Source: Thalassia testudinum
Taxonomy: Eukaryota > Streptophyta > Magnoliopsida > Alismatales > Hydrocharitaceae
DNA: 64,000 nt
Reading direction: 5' to 3'
Assembly (NCBI GenBank): GCA_037157565.1
Contig: JAZHRO010000002.1
Span: 76,186,001 to 76,250,000 of the forward strand
A program made the position numbers and the translations under genes. This document shows positions 11,220 to 23,817 of this stretch, in pieces. Each line of letters starts with the position of its first letter. Position 1 is the first letter of the stretch. Below the pieces are notes generated by a model. The model did no database searches and was not told where the DNA came from. It worked only from the letters and a program-made list of their open reading frames with translations.

Positions 11220-12857
11220 GGTGGCTCTGGAAGTAGAAGAAGTGGGGGGGGGGAGATGGTCCAGGCGAGGTGACTCACCTCCTTTGGAGTGGCTCCCAAG
11301 GTCCAACCAAATGAGGTTGAAGTGACCTCCTTCCTTGCATACACCACCCAACACTTGGGTTGGTGTAGCCAAGCAGGACAAGGCTAAGGCCCTGTCAATC
11401 AAATGGTCCTTATAGATCAGGTGACCAGATTTTTTGTTATAAATTTGAATTCCTGAAGAGAAGTTCGTCGTTCAACCGACTGAAAGTGATTCCCGCATCT
11501 CAAGCTAACCCAGCCAGTCTGGTTACGGGGGAACTAAGGGGAGGGTTCTTCCTTTGGCTTACGCCTCCAGTTCCGTTGACCCCTGAGCCATGGTCGTTTG
11601 ACACTACCCCGCAGACTTAGTCACTAGGTTTGGTAAGAGAGATTAAAAACACCCAGTAGCATGACAACGAACTCGGGTTGATTTCGTGTTTTAAAATTAA
11701 TTTTTAACCCATTTTCTTCAGTGGGGTTTGTGGTGAGTGGCCCACAAGGTGACCAAGCTCATCGGCTAACTAGACTTGATTAAGTCTAGGTTAGCCCAAA
11801 GTGTGGTCTCTAGTTGTAACCCTAAGGATTCAACCTAAGTTGCATGCACTTCTAAGGCTTTTTTCGATTTCAGCAGACCACAAAAGTAATGTTGTTCTCT
11901 GATAATAATTGGAATCCAATTAATTTGAACTTTTGCGAATAGATTCCTTTTCCAATTATCTTTCTAAAGAATATTTTTTTGGAATTTTCATTATTTAACA
12001 GAATTTTTAGGGAATTTTGAATATCAGGGGGTCAGATTTGAAATTTTGACCCCTGGTTGGTTTTTTTCTTTGAAACAGTATCAAATGACCTTTAAAATTT
12101 TGGGAAAATATGGAAAATAAAGCCAATTATATCAGCTTTCAAACCCCACTATTTTTAGTTAAAACAGATTCGCTGATTGCTCGAAATCACTTTTTGAAAT
12201 TTGAAAAGTTTTGAATCTAGGGCAGTCTGAGCCCCATGAAATTCATGAATTTTTAAAAATTATATACTTGGATTTTTTTTTAAAATAATGGTGGCATTTG
12301 AAAGTTCATTTGAAAATGAAGGATTAGCCCAAATTTCAGAATTTTTCTATTGCTAATTTTTTCGTAATTGAATTTTTAAATCAACCTTGAAATCTGGCCG
12401 AAAATCAGAAGATGGTGGAAAAGCTCTTTAAAGAGGTTTGAATTGAAATCTAAGCTTTCCACCAAAATGATTTTTTTTTTCAAAACTTTTGCACGTTTTT
12501 TTTTTCAAAAAGAAATTTTCAAGGATTCAACGAAAATATCTTTCTTTTTTTTCTTTTTGTTTTCTTTTCAAACTATCCTAGATTCGAATAGAAACCTAAT
12601 CTAGATTTTTTTAATTTTTTTTTTCACGAAAATGAGTAAAATATTTTTTTTTCACAAAGAATTTTTCAAAGGAAATTGGAGAAAGTAAAACCTAATCTAA
12701 AAAAAATGATAATGTGCACCTGGATTGTTTCTTTGCCGCGGTCGATGTCTGCGCAGATCCAGTTTTCTTCTCGTTTTTCTTGCACATCAAAAACAAAGCA
12801 GAGGCAAATTCATCAGTGATGTTTTAAAAGATCGAACTCAAAGAAAATGACGTTGCC
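11220..12857 (-). other. Element B 5' leader
   Basis: This is 1.6 kb of mostly non-coding sequence between the PBS and gag. The block at 11536-11605 is clearly related to one in the leader of D (58690-58765): both carry GGAGGCG(T/C)AAGCC and AAGGAAGAACC on the minus strand. The PBS-proximal half (11850-12720) is very A/T-rich with homopolymer runs, and I see no further feature there. Confidence 0.65.
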
Positions 12858-12875
12858 TCCTTGGCAACGACACCA
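12858..12875 (-). promoter_or_regulatory. Primer-binding site of element B (tRNA-Asp type)
   Basis: The minus strand reads TGGTGTCGTTGCCAAGGA, two bases after the LTR end. It matches most of the complement of the plant tRNA-Asp 3' end (TGGCGCCGTTGCCGGGG), the primer known for Athila elements. Confidence 0.82.
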
Positions 12876-12877
12876 TT

Positions 12878-15119
12878 TGATAGTAACCGTTCTCGCGCAT
12901 TTGAAAGTTGTTGAAATTGTAGTATAGTCTCACAAAAACATTCGTCAAAAAATGATTTCTAAAGATAACAAGACTTTGAGTCCCGGTCGTTCGTCTCTGG
13001 GAGGCATTTGTTTACTTCTGAAATCGATCTTCTATTGCTCTACTTTGTTTAGAAACACATGCCGGTTCGTGATTATTACGTATTTAGGTATGACATGCTT
13101 AGTTGGAAGAATATTAGGAGTTAGAAACAGGCAACATGAATCACGCAAATATAATAGCAATCAATAAGCTCATGGTGATTTCACAATATGGAGATATATA
13201 TATAAAAGCATTTTTCATTCATTCAATGGGAGAGTTGTTTGCAACAAGAACTTTAGAGGAAAGCTTGTACATAAATGCTTGAAATTTAAACCTAGCTACT
13301 AGAAAATGACTCCATATAAGAATCAGCGGGGGGATTTTGCATGCATCATTGGGGGAGAAGTTAAGACTACGCTACTAAGCAGTAATAAAAGCAGTAAAAA
13401 TTATGGAGAGCATAAACTAAATCTAGTAGAATAGAGGGCATTCAAGGGTGGTCCCCGATGGCCTTGGAGTGGTCGGGAGGAGAATGAGGGGTAGCCAATG
13501 TAGCTTAGACCGACCCTTGGAGAGAGAGAGGATTGATCCAGCATCCCTACATGATGTCCTCCATGGTGGTGGTGATGAGCTTGTGGAGGTGGTGTGGCTA
13601 GCTAAGTGGAAGTGGGCGTGAATGGCACCAATGGAGTCAAGAGTGTGAATTTGCCAAGGAAGTGAATGGGTGAAAATGGCCACCCCTTAGGCCTTTTTAT
13701 AGACCTAAGGGAAGCTCTCTAGAGAATTATGGAATTCTATAGAGAGGCCTATGGTGGGAGCTCATGGGAGAGTGAGAGAGAGAGGATGGATGGTGGTTTT
13801 TAGATCCACCAAATGTGGATCTAAAAATTGAATGGCTCTTGGTTGCTAATTTTGGCAACCAAGGCAACCACACATGGTAGAGAGTTATAGAGAACTCTAG
13901 GCTAGGTATTTTCATGTGGATGGTGTGTGTGGGTGTGTGTGGGTCGAAACGTAGGTGGCTAGGTTGATTAGGTTAGGTTCTAGTGGGTTTAGGTCAAGGT
14001 ATGTCTCAAATTAAGGTTATAAACCCTAATTCACTACGGTAAAGTGCAATTAAACTTAATACAAGTTTAATTGGGTGTGTGGAAACTTAATTGAGAGTAA
14101 AAAAACTCAATTAATTTAGGTCTAGGTCAATTGGACTCTCACTGAGTCCAATTGGACAGTGTGTGCTGAGATCAGGGCTCAATTGTACTCAATGAGTCCA
14201 ATTGAATAGGCTGATGGAATTGACTAAGATCCAAGTCAATTAGGTTTAGTGAGGACCTTATTAGGTCCTTAGGGAGGTCTAGAGGTGATGTACTAGGGTT
14301 AGGGCACCTTAATTTAGGTTCCTATGGGGTCAGAATTGGGTTTAGGGACCTAGAGATCCAAGATCAAGGCTTAAATTTCAAAACAGGAATTGGAGAGCAG
14401 TATCAGACATCTAAGAATAGTGTCAGACATCTTATACTCAAAAATCAGAAGTCCAGACTTGTTGTCTGGACGTCCAATTAGAGTCAGGAGGGATTTTGGG
14501 TTCTGGTTTAGGTATTCTACAGAAATTGGACGTCTGACAAAGTGTCTGCACGTCCAATAACACTGTAGAAGTGGGTTTGAGGTGTGCGGGAGATGGCTAA
14601 GGGTTATGGACGTTCTATAGCTTATCTGGACGTCCAGATAAGGGTTGGAACCAGGGTTTTAGGGCTTTCTAGGGTGCTATGACTTAATCTAAGGGTGGCT
14701 AAGGCTTCGGGGAGGTCTCTAGGCTATCCTAGGGCTAAGATGGACCTAAGCTATTCACATTTTACTGCTTTATTCCTACTTAATAGAATAGCAAACCTTA
14801 ACTCCCTTACATCATTATTCCTACATCTAATCTAAGTCTTCTGCTCCAGCTCTGCTGCAACACCCGTTATTCCTGATTCGGCTTTAGATCTTGCTCCAGA
14901 TCCAGCTCTAGATCCAGCTCCAGATCTAGCTCCTGATCAGCTTATTGCCTGCAATCGACATAATGCACTTAATCAGCACATTATAACATTATTTTATGCA
15001 TAGCTAAAGTAAAGCAGTAAAGATGCAGATAATGCTTATGCATGTATGAATTACCCTAACTTATGCTAAGTGCTAGCTTAATCTTGGTCAATTAAGACCT
15101 ATGATTGCTGCGCAATCAG
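12878..15119 (-). repeat. 5' LTR of element B
   Basis: Read on the minus strand it starts TGATTGCGCAGCAATCA (a perfect 7-bp hairpin) and ends TTACTATCA just before the PBS. A TATA box CTATAAAAAG lies at 13693-13702. The GCCTCCCAGAGACG-type segment near 13000 corresponds to the U5 phrase seen in other LTRs. Small ORFs inside (13423-13683, 13727-13915) have no retroviral or host motif. Confidence 0.85.
13693..13702 (-). promoter_or_regulatory. TATA box of LTR B
   Basis: CTATAAAAAG on the minus strand sits about 1.4 kb into the LTR and 0.8 kb before its end, as expected for the U3/R boundary. Confidence 0.65.
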
Positions 15120-15932
15120 TGGGATAGTCCCACATCGGTAGATGAGAAGCGTGCAGCTGCGCATAAGAGGAATTTATGATTAGGCCTCTTTTCCCAAGTC
15201 ACAGGGGTCGGGTCCCTAGTCACCTGCTCATGCTCACTCGTCTTGACCGGATTACCTATCCTAAGCACTCCTCAGCTACTATCCACGCCAGTAGCCCTGG
15301 ACCTGGGTGCGCGTGATCCGATTACTTGGCTATTTGAAAAAGAAAGAGGAGAAGAGAGAGAGAGAGAGAGCATGGGGTAGGGGGTTTTTGCTCTTTGCAG
15401 GAAGTGTCCCTGTGTGACATTTAGCCAAATTTGAATGGTGCATAGCGCTTGTATGTGGAGAGACGGAAAGCTCTGTGTAGAAGGAGAGAGAGAAGGAAAG
15501 ATCTAAAAGAAGAAGAAGAAGAAGAAAGAGAATAGATGAAGAAGATGAACAGTGCTTTTGCATCGTAGCATCTAAATTCTTGGCGTCTGACTGTGGCGTT
15601 GTTTGAATCACTATTCAATAATTTAAGTACTATGGTTAAGATAGATGCTTAAATGTGGATCCAAAGGGTGATTTAAATCACCACGTTTTAGATATTTCCA
15701 TTCTTTTTGCTATGTCAAACTCATGTTATAAATTGATGATCAATTCTTGAGTAATTATTCTTCCTTGAATATCATTCTTGGCTTAATTATTGTGCTAATA
15801 TATATATTCATTGAGATTAGCGTTTGAATTCCTATTTGCTCCTTGCATTCGACCTCGGATTTCTTTCGAGTTATAAATTTAAGTGTTCTATGCGATTTAT
15901 CGGCTATACTGCAATGCATTACTTTGAAAACA
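15120..15932 (+). repeat. LTR X: 3' portion of an A/E-type LTR
   Basis: It begins at the B insertion with a USE/TATA module, then a GA run (15353-15372), GGGGTAGGGGGTTTTTGCTC (15375-15394, matched by GGGTAGGGGTAGGTTTTGCTC in A), the TTCGACCTCGG phrase near 15850, and an end GGCTATACTGCAATGCATTA followed by CTTTGAAAACA. The E LTR ends almost identically. Its 5' part should lie left of the window, beyond B. Confidence 0.78.
15126..15169 (+). promoter_or_regulatory. USE plus TATA-like module, LTR X
   Basis: AGTCCCACATCG (15126-15137) is a perfect match to the plant snRNA USE. CATAAGAG starts at 15162 after exactly 24 nt. Confidence 0.65.
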
Positions 15933-16039
15933 TCGATTTACAGCGTTCAACACTTGTACACCCTGTAGTCAAGCAGCCGAACCCTTTATCGGGTAATGTA
16001 CTGAGTTTTGGATCTGAGGGCAATTTTTGCCCCTAATCA
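15933..16039 (-). repeat. Fragment of a Tat-type LTR start (T2)
   Basis: On the minus strand it reads TGATTAGGGGCAAAAATTGC and continues CCT. It resembles the start of the T LTR (TGATGAGGGGCAAAAAGTAC) and shares a CGGCTGC-centred block with it. It interrupts the 5' LTR of C and is cut by X. Confidence 0.6.
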
Positions 16040-16907
16040 CCCCCCTTACACCTCTTCTTATGGTGCCAATAACCTTCCACCCTTCATCTCATAACCACCT
16101 CCTAAAGAAGCATCCTAGCCATCCATCTTAACCCACACCACCTTAAACCTAGGCCTACCCTAGTTGGCGCCAACCTCCCCCCATCCACTCTATAGAAACA
16201 CCACTAACCACCCATTTCCAACCACCCTTTCCTATATTAATAATTCTACCTATAATTCCTACATAAACGTTTAAGGGAGTGGAGAGAAGAAGATTAAGGA
16301 AGCCATCCTGCGCTTCCTTGGTGCCTTCTTCTTCTCCCTCCTACCTTGGACCAAGCCAAGGTGTTCTTCACCAAAGGGGATGGCTAGGTAGAGGAGGAGG
16401 AGCTAGGGTGGACGTTCACCTAGAGGAAAGAACTAGAGGAGAAGCATCTGAAGAAAGAAGCTAAGGAGAAGCCCTTTTCAAGTGCAGGAGCAGCTGCATT
16501 TTGAGCAAGGACCATCAAAGCTTCAGCTGGAGGATTTGCTATCTCTCTACTTCATTTTATTTTGTAGTAGCTATTTGTGTTTTTAGGAAGCTTTCCTCTA
16601 CAAGCATTCCTTTATGTGACATTTTGAAGTAGCAATACAGGTGCCTTTCATTCAATTTCGAGTTTCTTTCATTTTCAAGTGTCTTCCCATTTTTAGATTC
16701 TTGTTGCACCCACTTCTACCCTCTAATTACCCTAGGTACACCTTCTTAGGGTGAGCTTAAAGGGGTAGGTTTAATTATTGCACTTAGGCATAGTTTCCTA
16801 GATACCACCACTATCTAGGTTTATAAATATTAAAAGTTGATTGCGATTTTACGTGTTTCAATGACCTAAAAAATTTGCATTTTACAAAACGCATGTTTTC
16901 ACTATCA
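16040..16907 (+). repeat. 5' LTR of element C, 5'-truncated
   Basis: The sequence matches about 27804-28791 of the 3' LTR, apart from a roughly 125 bp segment present only in the 3' copy (near 28555-28680). It ends TTTTCACTATCA directly before the PBS. The first part of the LTR was separated by the T2 insertion at 16039/16040. Confidence 0.88.
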
Positions 16908-16912
16908 CTTTT

Positions 16913-16930
16913 TGGAGCCGTTGCTGGGGA
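16913..16930 (+). promoter_or_regulatory. Primer-binding site of element C
   Basis: TGGAGCCGTTGCTGGGGA, five bases after the LTR end, differs at only two positions from the tRNA-Asp complement over 17 nt. Confidence 0.88.
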
Positions 16931-18597
16931 AGCACGGCTTAGTTTTTCATTCATCTCTCTCTTACATACTTGAGTCTTCACTAGTTTTATTTTATTTTTT
17001 GATTTAGGTGCGAATCAGGAGCAGGAGCAGGATTAAGAGTTATTTGGAGCAGAAACTCTAAGTTCTCTTTTCTTTTTGCGTACTACAGGTAAGTACCTAA
17101 GGTGAATTTTTTTAAAATTATCACAAAAATCTCAAAAAAATTATTTAAAATATTAAAACAAGAAAAATTTAGGGTGGTGGAACCCTGAAATCAACTTTGT
17201 TGCTTGTTTGCCTCATTTTTCCACCACTCCTTTCTTATTGGTGTTTGATTTTTGAAAATCCAGACTTCTGTCTTGATTTTCAAAAATCTAGTTCAGGTAC
17301 TTAGAGGCTTTCTAAAATCACCCAACTCTTCTCAAGGAAGCCTCTTTGAGTTAAAAGCCTTGCCTCCAAATTTTAGAAGTTTCTGATAAATAGAAAAAAT
17401 TAAAAAATTGATGGATTGAAGAGGGCTCAAACCCTAATTCCTTACTATTTTCTCACTGTTAATAAATTTTATAAATTTTTGTACTCATCAGATTTGGACA
17501 AAATTTATATTTCTAAAATTCCTGAGAAAATTTCTATCACATATAAAAGTTTCAAACATTTTAGAGATCGATTGAGGTTTCTACAGAATCTATTTTCCAA
17601 ACCTATACTTTATGCCTTGTGACACCAGTAAAGAAAAAATGCCAAAAACTATCAAAAAATTTTTAAAAGTCAAAAAAATTATTTTTGGTTTCCTTGTTTG
17701 ATTTTCTATAAGGTGATGGTTTGTTTGTCTTAACCACCACGAAAAATGATTTTATAAAAAGAGATTCATTTTAGGAGTTCCATAACTAGGACTTCAACTT
17801 TAGGGTTTTTAATTTTCTCTCTTAGTCACACATACATTAAAGGAATCAACCTTCACCAACCAAAACATGGTTGCCTTATTTTGTGTTATCACTTTCAAAC
17901 TTGTTTGAACACTTAATGAGAGAAAATCTTAAAATTCATTGAAACCTTATTAAACCCTAAAATTGTTCAATTTTAATCTTTATTTGCAAACCCTATCTAT
18001 TTTGTCTTGGGCATCACATTTCCCACCCAATTTGCACACACAAAATAATTGAACTAATTGGGCATTACAATGCCATTCATTTTCCCGTGCACATTTAAGT
18101 ACCTAAACCTAACTAAAATTTTATAGTAACATAACCCCTAAGGATTTCATCCATCATTAGACTTGATATCTAGATTTTAAGTTTTCTTTAATTATTCCTA
18201 ATTCCCCTAATCATACCTGGTGTCTAAGACTAGGAGGGAAGTCAAACGACGGGTGAGGGTTTATACAAGCCCCTGATGATTTTCCTAGAACATGCTTGAG
18301 CCCAAGCCACCTCATTGGTCTAGTCAGGTCGATTTAGGGAAGCAGGTTCCATTAGGGATTTTGTATTTTCTAGGTTCCCACGTCTTAGGTTATCTAGGGA
18401 GTCTACTATAAGTTAGGTTTAGTTTTTGTTTGCTTGGATTGCACACATTTTCACTCTCCTCTTCCCTTCTCCCCTCCCATTTTTATTAGATGCATGGGCG
18501 ACGGTCCAAAAATTTGCACTTGGAAGGACCACTCAATTCCGCCCCATGCACAAAAAGATCACTTTTTCCACATTTGCATTCTTCTTCTTCTAATAAA
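16931..18597 (+). other. Element C 5' leader
   Basis: This is 1.67 kb of T/A-rich sequence with many TTTTCAAAAA-type runs and no supported coding. A segment near 18215-18290 (GGGAAGTCAAACGACGGGTG) recalls the conserved leader block of B and D. The gag start could be as early as 18490. Confidence 0.6.
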
Positions 18598-20072
18598 ATG
18601 GAAAATATACAAAACATGTCCTCTTTCGCTTTCGCTTCCTATTCACAACCCACCTCTAACCTACAATCTAACCTGCCCAAATCTAATTTCCATGCTGATA
18701 TCCCCATCCCTAACCTTCCTAATCTTGAAATGCCGCCTAATGCTTAGATGCCTAATCAACAAAATCAAGCCCCCTAGCCTAATCTCTTATACATGATGGT
18801 TGAGGAATTGGCTCAACTACAAGCTAATCAGCAATAGTTGTTTAGGCCTGTGATGAACCTAGCCAACCAAGGGCCTAATCAGCCACCCCCTTAGCAATCT
18901 GTCATTCCTCTTGAGGATTTCTATGATCCTTCCAACTATAAGGATAGACCGGGGGTGGTCATACCAGAAGGGGACTTCGAGAAAAAGCCAGCGATTCTGA
19001 ACCTAATTAAGCATATTCATGGCCTTTCGAAGGAAGACCTGTTTAGACACCTTAAGGACTCACTATCCTCGCACAAATGACTTGTTCTCATAATGTGTGA
19101 GAAGACTTATGGCTAATGCGACTATTCTCTCTACCTCTTAAAGATAAGGCCACCTATTGGTTTAGAACCATTAGCAGACCCATCAATACCTGCCCTCAGC
19201 TAAAAAGTGCATTTATGAAAAAGTTCTTTCCTATAGGTTGTACTAATGCCTTGCACTGATCTATTACGACCTTCCAACAAAAATTTGGTGAATCTCTTCA
19301 TGAATCCTGGGAGAGATTTTAGGAACTCCTGAGGACTTACCCACATCATGAGGTACCACTATGGCAACTAGTGCATATCTTCTATCATGGATTAGAAGAT
19401 CAATTGAGACAATTTGTGGATGCCTCATGCAGTGGAAACTTTTTAAATAAAGATGCCGAAAGTGTCTATCAATTATTCGAAGCAATGAGTGAAAACTCAT
19501 TCAACCACGCATCCATGAGCACATTTGGAAGAAACCCTAACCCTTCATTCGATGTTCATGAGAGAGGCACCTACGGCCAATCAGTACTTGTTACTCAAGA
19601 TGACATCCAATTGATTGCCCAGAGATTAGACCAAATGCAGATCAACCAGAAAAAAATTGAGGAAAGAATGAACTTTCAAAAATTGAATCCACCCAACCAC
19701 GCCTAACTTGTTGAGGAGAGAACACTTGCATATTATTGATGCTGTACCAGGTGAGGCTAATTTTTTTTTCTGACGCTCTACTAGAAATGACCAGATATAT
19801 GATTTTCCCAATTCTTTTAGCCCTACTACTGAGAATATCTTTGCTCTCTAGGATCATTTTAGAAATTCTTCCAATTCCTACAATCCTAATTGGAGAAATA
19901 ACCTGAACATTTCCTGGAGAGCTCCTACTCAAGTTCCTTTCTATCAACAAAATAAGCATGGGTCTTATGGGCAAAACCAGTATTCTTCTAGGCCGTCTCA
20001 AGGTGATATTAATGCTCAGCTGATGAAATCCCTGCAAGGCATGCAGAGCCAAATTCTGAGGTAACCCGAATG
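18598..20072 (+). pseudogene. gag: Element C gag, first part
   Basis: The first good ATG is at 18598 (MENIQNMSSFAFAS); 18490 is an in-frame alternative. The leader peptide contains PIPNLPNLEMPP, a phrase repeated in the D ORF. Capsid motifs appear across several frames: LSLPLKDKATYWFRTI (about 19120-19180), FMKKFFPIGCTNAL, SLHESWERF, LVHIFYHGLEDQLRQFVDAS, GNFLNKDAESVYQLFEAMSE (19370-19500), then QLIAQRLDQMQINQKKIEER. Stops such as PNA*MPN, QAP*PNL, NQQ*LFR and PPP*QSV are TAG where CAG is expected. A frameshift lies near 19080. An intact Athila gag would be similar in order and length. Confidence 0.85.
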
Positions 20073-20077
20073 GTGAC

Positions 20078-21782
20078 TGACTGGTCGATCTTTCGCTTTT
20101 AACTCATTTGTAGTTTAATGTGGTGGAAAAATCGACTAATCAATTTTTAATAAGAAATAACCACTCGCAGAGGAGCGGGTCGTATCCACAGGGAGGCAAT
20201 AACGTATTCAAATTCGCGCCACTTAAAAATGTTTGTTCGTAGTCAATTTGAACAAAAACCAAGCCAAGATTGCCTTTAGATTAAGGTTTAAGCAAGAAAT
20301 AATGCTGAAATGGCAATTATGAGAAACTACAAGATATTTTCCGCAATGCAGAGTCAATAGAATATGATTAAAATGTGGCAATGGCAGAAAATGTAAATTT
20401 TAATTAACGTTTTACTGTAGCAAAACAGGGGAATTTTTCCCCGTTGTCTTGCGCGACGAGGAGCCGATGGCCGGGCGCGGGAAGCTCGGAGGAGGTCCCT
20501 TGGATCAAGGGCTTCGAATCGGTGGTGGCGGCGAGTTGCGCGGCGGTCGGAGGTGGCCGGACGAGCTCCAGCGGAGGTGCTGCAGCCGGTAGCTTGCACA
20601 GCCTATTGGCGTGAAGTCCGTCGCCTGCTGCTGCTGCGGGGGTGGCTGCTGCCGCTGCCGTGGGCGCTGCTGCGGCTGGCGTGGTGAGTGCTGGACTGCA
20701 GGCGCGGGGAAGAGGGCGCTGCTGGTGGCGGTTCTGCAGGCGCGGGGAAGAGGGTGCTACTGGTGGTTCTGCAGGCGCGGGGGTGAACGGCGTGGATTGC
20801 AGGCGCAGTTGCTGCTGCAGGAGCGGGAGGTGGGTGCTGCAGGCTGAGGAGTGCGTGCGCGGTCTAGAGGGCGTGGAGATGGCGAAGGCTGATGGTGGGC
20901 GCGGTTGCGCTGGAGGCTGGTGGGTGACGCTGCAGGTGTGGGCGCGCACGGATGAAAGCGCAGGCGCGGGGATGGTGGTGCAGGCGTGAACAGTGAGATG
21001 GGTGGATGTGGCTGTGCGGGTGCGGGTGGAGTTCAGACGGGTACGCAGGCGGGTGATCGCAGGTGAGCGGGTAGCTTCAGACGTCCGGGAAATTTTCCGG
21101 ACGTCTTAAGTGAATGAGAAGGTGATTTCAGTGACGGTGGTTGCGGCGGTGGTGGTTGGTGACGACGGCGAGGGAGTTGCACGCTAAGGTGCTCACGGTA
21201 ATGCGGGCGAGCTCCGGATGGCGGTGTGGCCTGTCACACCACACGCCCACGGTGGTGGAGACTCGCTGCCACGGTAGAGGCCGGCAGTGTGGAGTGGAAG
21301 AGAGAGGTTCTCTTTGCACAGTGGTGGGTCGGTGGCGGAGGCCTCCTGAGCTCGGCTGCCTCCCTGCTCCTTTTGTAGTGGCCTGAACAAATTTGAAATC
21401 AGCCGCCGACCAGATCCACCACATCCGCTCCCCCTTGAATGGCTTCCTCACTGCATCAGCCGGGCGTTGGAGCGGCAGCCAGCCGTTCTGAAGGAAGAAG
21501 AATAAAGAAAATATTATTAAAATATTAGGGTTATTTATGTATAGACCCTCAACTTCTATGTTAATAAAAACAATATACCTAATTGGTTATCTAATTAGAT
21601 GAATGCTATTCTAAGCTAATTCTAAATGCACTTAAGATATGAATGCAATGTATGGATTATGTAATTAGATTAAAACTATGAATTAATCTATTTACATCCT
21701 AATTTATACTAAATAAATGTTAGAATTAATCTAATGTATAGGCACTTAAATACTTAAATAGCCCACAACTATGGGCTAATCA
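20078..21782 (-). repeat. Solo LTR in C gag, TSD GTGAC
   Basis: The block is bounded by GTGAC at 20073-20077 and 21783-21787. Read on the minus strand it starts TGATTAGCCCATAGTTGTGG, whose TAGCCCA/TGGGCTA arms form a hairpin, and ends CGACCAGTCA. The CTCCCTGTGGATACGACC phrase near its end gives the orientation. The middle is GC-rich with CTGCTG-type repeats; ORFs there are compositional. Confidence 0.9.
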
Positions 21783-22158
21783 GTGACTACATTGAAAAAC
21801 CAAATTGGGGTTACTCTAGACCAAAGACCTGTAGGTACTTTGCCTTCCCAGCCCATGCCTAATCCAAATAATCAAAGGAACCACAACTAGGGTTCAAATC
21901 CCAATCATTATCAACCTCCTACTCAACCAGCCCTTCAGCACCCTTGGGGTTTCCATCAAAATCAGGTCCCCCACCCTCCTCCTAACAACAATCATATTGC
22001 CATTGCAGTAACCTTAAGGAGTGGGAAAACAACTGAAGATCCTGGACCCTCTTATTCTACACATGAAACCCACCCTATACCGGTGCAAGTTGACTCTCCT
22101 TCCCCTTAACTCAGGAAGAAAAAGAAAAAGAAAAAGATTTCAAAGGCAAAACTCCCAT
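21783..22158 (+). pseudogene. gag: Element C gag, C-terminal part
   Basis: Gag resumes as TTLKNQIGVTLDQRPVGTLP, the conserved segment after the coiled region in Athila gag (compare LQNQIGQ...RPQGTLPS in the family). It continues with AIAVTLRSGKTTEDP and a Lys-rich stretch (RKKKKKKDFKGKTPI). The frame is broken once by TAA near 22108. After the next solo LTR it continues as PFPQQKKE. Confidence 0.82.
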
Positions 22159-22313
22159 TGTCCGGTGCGTAAATCGCATTTTAAAAGATTATTTAGTTGT
22201 AGTATAGCGTGAAAACACGTCGACAAATAAATTTATAAAACTCTGGTGAGTACCAGGTCATTCGCAGGGAGGCAATCTCGATTTTTGCAGAAGCTTTCAA
22301 ATAAAGCTTACTC

Positions 22314-22390
<77 letters not shown>

Positions 22391-23817
22391 GAATCAGATA
22401 TCATGCATTTAGAAGTTCAGAATTTTATTGCATTTAAAATAGAGTTTTCATAATAAAGAATGCTACTAGAAACAAACTAGATAGATTGTTAGAGAGAGAG
22501 AGATAGAAAGTGGCAGAGAGATGACGCCACTTGTAGGATACTTGTGCGAGATGTAGTACCACCTCATATCCAGAGCGCTGGGATGAAGGTCGAAGCAGAG
22601 TTGCAGAGGGACGGAGAGTTGCAGAGAAGGTGGAAGATATCTGGAGTTGATGGAAGAGAGATGCTTCAATTGGGGGGCCCTGGGCATTCTTTTATAGTTT
22701 TAATGAGGGGAAAGTGGGTATTTAACCCCTTTATCTCATGCAACAACTCTTATTTGATCATATCCGTTGATCGGGAGATCAACGGATTAGATCTTTCCTC
22801 AAAACACCTTCATTTGCGCCTAAAACGCTCGGATTCAACCTGGGCTTGACACGTGGCAGCTTCTCGACCTTCAGATCACCATCGTACGACTTCTACTCCT
22901 CCTCGTGCACCTGCTGTAATGAGTCTCTCTCTGCGCATGCACCCACAAGACTCTTTTTAGCTCCTGATCGTCAGTCGTCCGATCGTGATCGGACGGCTCT
23001 CTTGCACGCGTGACTCATTAAAATGCATGGAGCATCCTGATCGCACCACGCGGCTGCATCTACGTGTGCTGATGCAAATCTCACGACCAATAGTGCCCAC
23101 GCTCATCGCCTTTTTGATTTCGTGCTCAAATGGTTTCAAACCCCCGTGCTTCGCTTCCAGTGCAGGTTCGTGAGCCAACGTGCTATGCACGAGTTTTTGT
23201 TATAGTTTCCTCTTTATGTCTATTTATTCTTATCCGGCTGGACGGGAGACATGGCACGCTCGTGGCTGTTTGATGAAGATCCAACGGCCCACAGCATGCG
23301 AGGGTGGCCTTCCTAGATGGGGCAGTGGTGAGGGAGCAGCTGTGATGGCGCCACATGGCGCCATCATGGCCATCCATCTTCTTTTCCTTGTATCTGGTGC
23401 TGTAGACCTCCGATCGAGTTCATTTTTTTTCCGTTGAACTGCGATCATCAATCTGGATTCATCCGTGCAGTTGGGTTCTTTATCTGAGGCTCAGATCTTT
23501 GTCTTTTGGCTTTATGATCTATATTCTTTTATGGACTGCACAGGATGCCCTAGTTGTCTAATCGAGACGATTTCGAAGGTGTTGGACTCCCATCATCGTT
23601 CTGATTAGATCTGTCCAGTCTAATCTGACATCCACGGCTTTGAATCATCTGCGATTAAAATCATCCCTCTTTTAGATCATAAAATGACGATATTATCTAT
23701 ATGACTAACAAACTAGCTATTATGCAAATTACGATGCCTATGAATGCATTAATCCTAAGTTATGCTAGGATCTAGCTTAATTCAGGTGATTTAGGTTGCA
23801 TGATTGTTGTGCAATCA
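22159..23817 (-). repeat. Solo LTR at C gag-protease junction, TSD CCCAT
   Basis: CCCAT flanks both sides (22154-22158 and 23818-23822), and the coding frame is continuous once the block and one copy are removed. The minus strand starts TGATTGCACAACAATCA (hairpin) and ends ACGCACCGGACA. A TATA box lies on the minus strand near 22688-22698. The LTR holds a long AT microsatellite, an ACACGTGGC box (22848-22856), and three palindromes resembling those of the D LTRs (22763-22784, 22976-22995, 23344-23365). Confidence 0.92.
22317..22390. repeat. AT dinucleotide microsatellite
   Basis: An almost pure (AT)n run of about 70 bp with one G interruption at the end, inside the U5-proximal part of the solo LTR. 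Confidence 0.95.

Larger units (their letters stand above)
5947..15119 (-). mobile_element. Element B: Athila-type retrotransposon, nearly complete 5' part
   Basis: In minus-strand order: 5' LTR (15119-12878), tRNA-Asp-like PBS, a 1.6 kb leader, gag, protease, RT, RNase H and the first half of integrase, where element A has inserted. The rest of integrase and the 3' LTR should lie left of the window. B itself interrupts the A/E-type LTR X, so the bases 15120-15124 (GTGGG) would be its right TSD copy. Confidence 0.88.

Noticed and set aside
20404..20989. Ala/Pro-rich ORFs on both strands
   Set aside because: GC-rich CTGCTG-type sequence inside a solo LTR bounded by TSDs; composition explains the open frames.
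22317..22390. Origin or regulatory AT-rich element
   Set aside because: A plain AT microsatellite within an LTR; nothing else supports a function.
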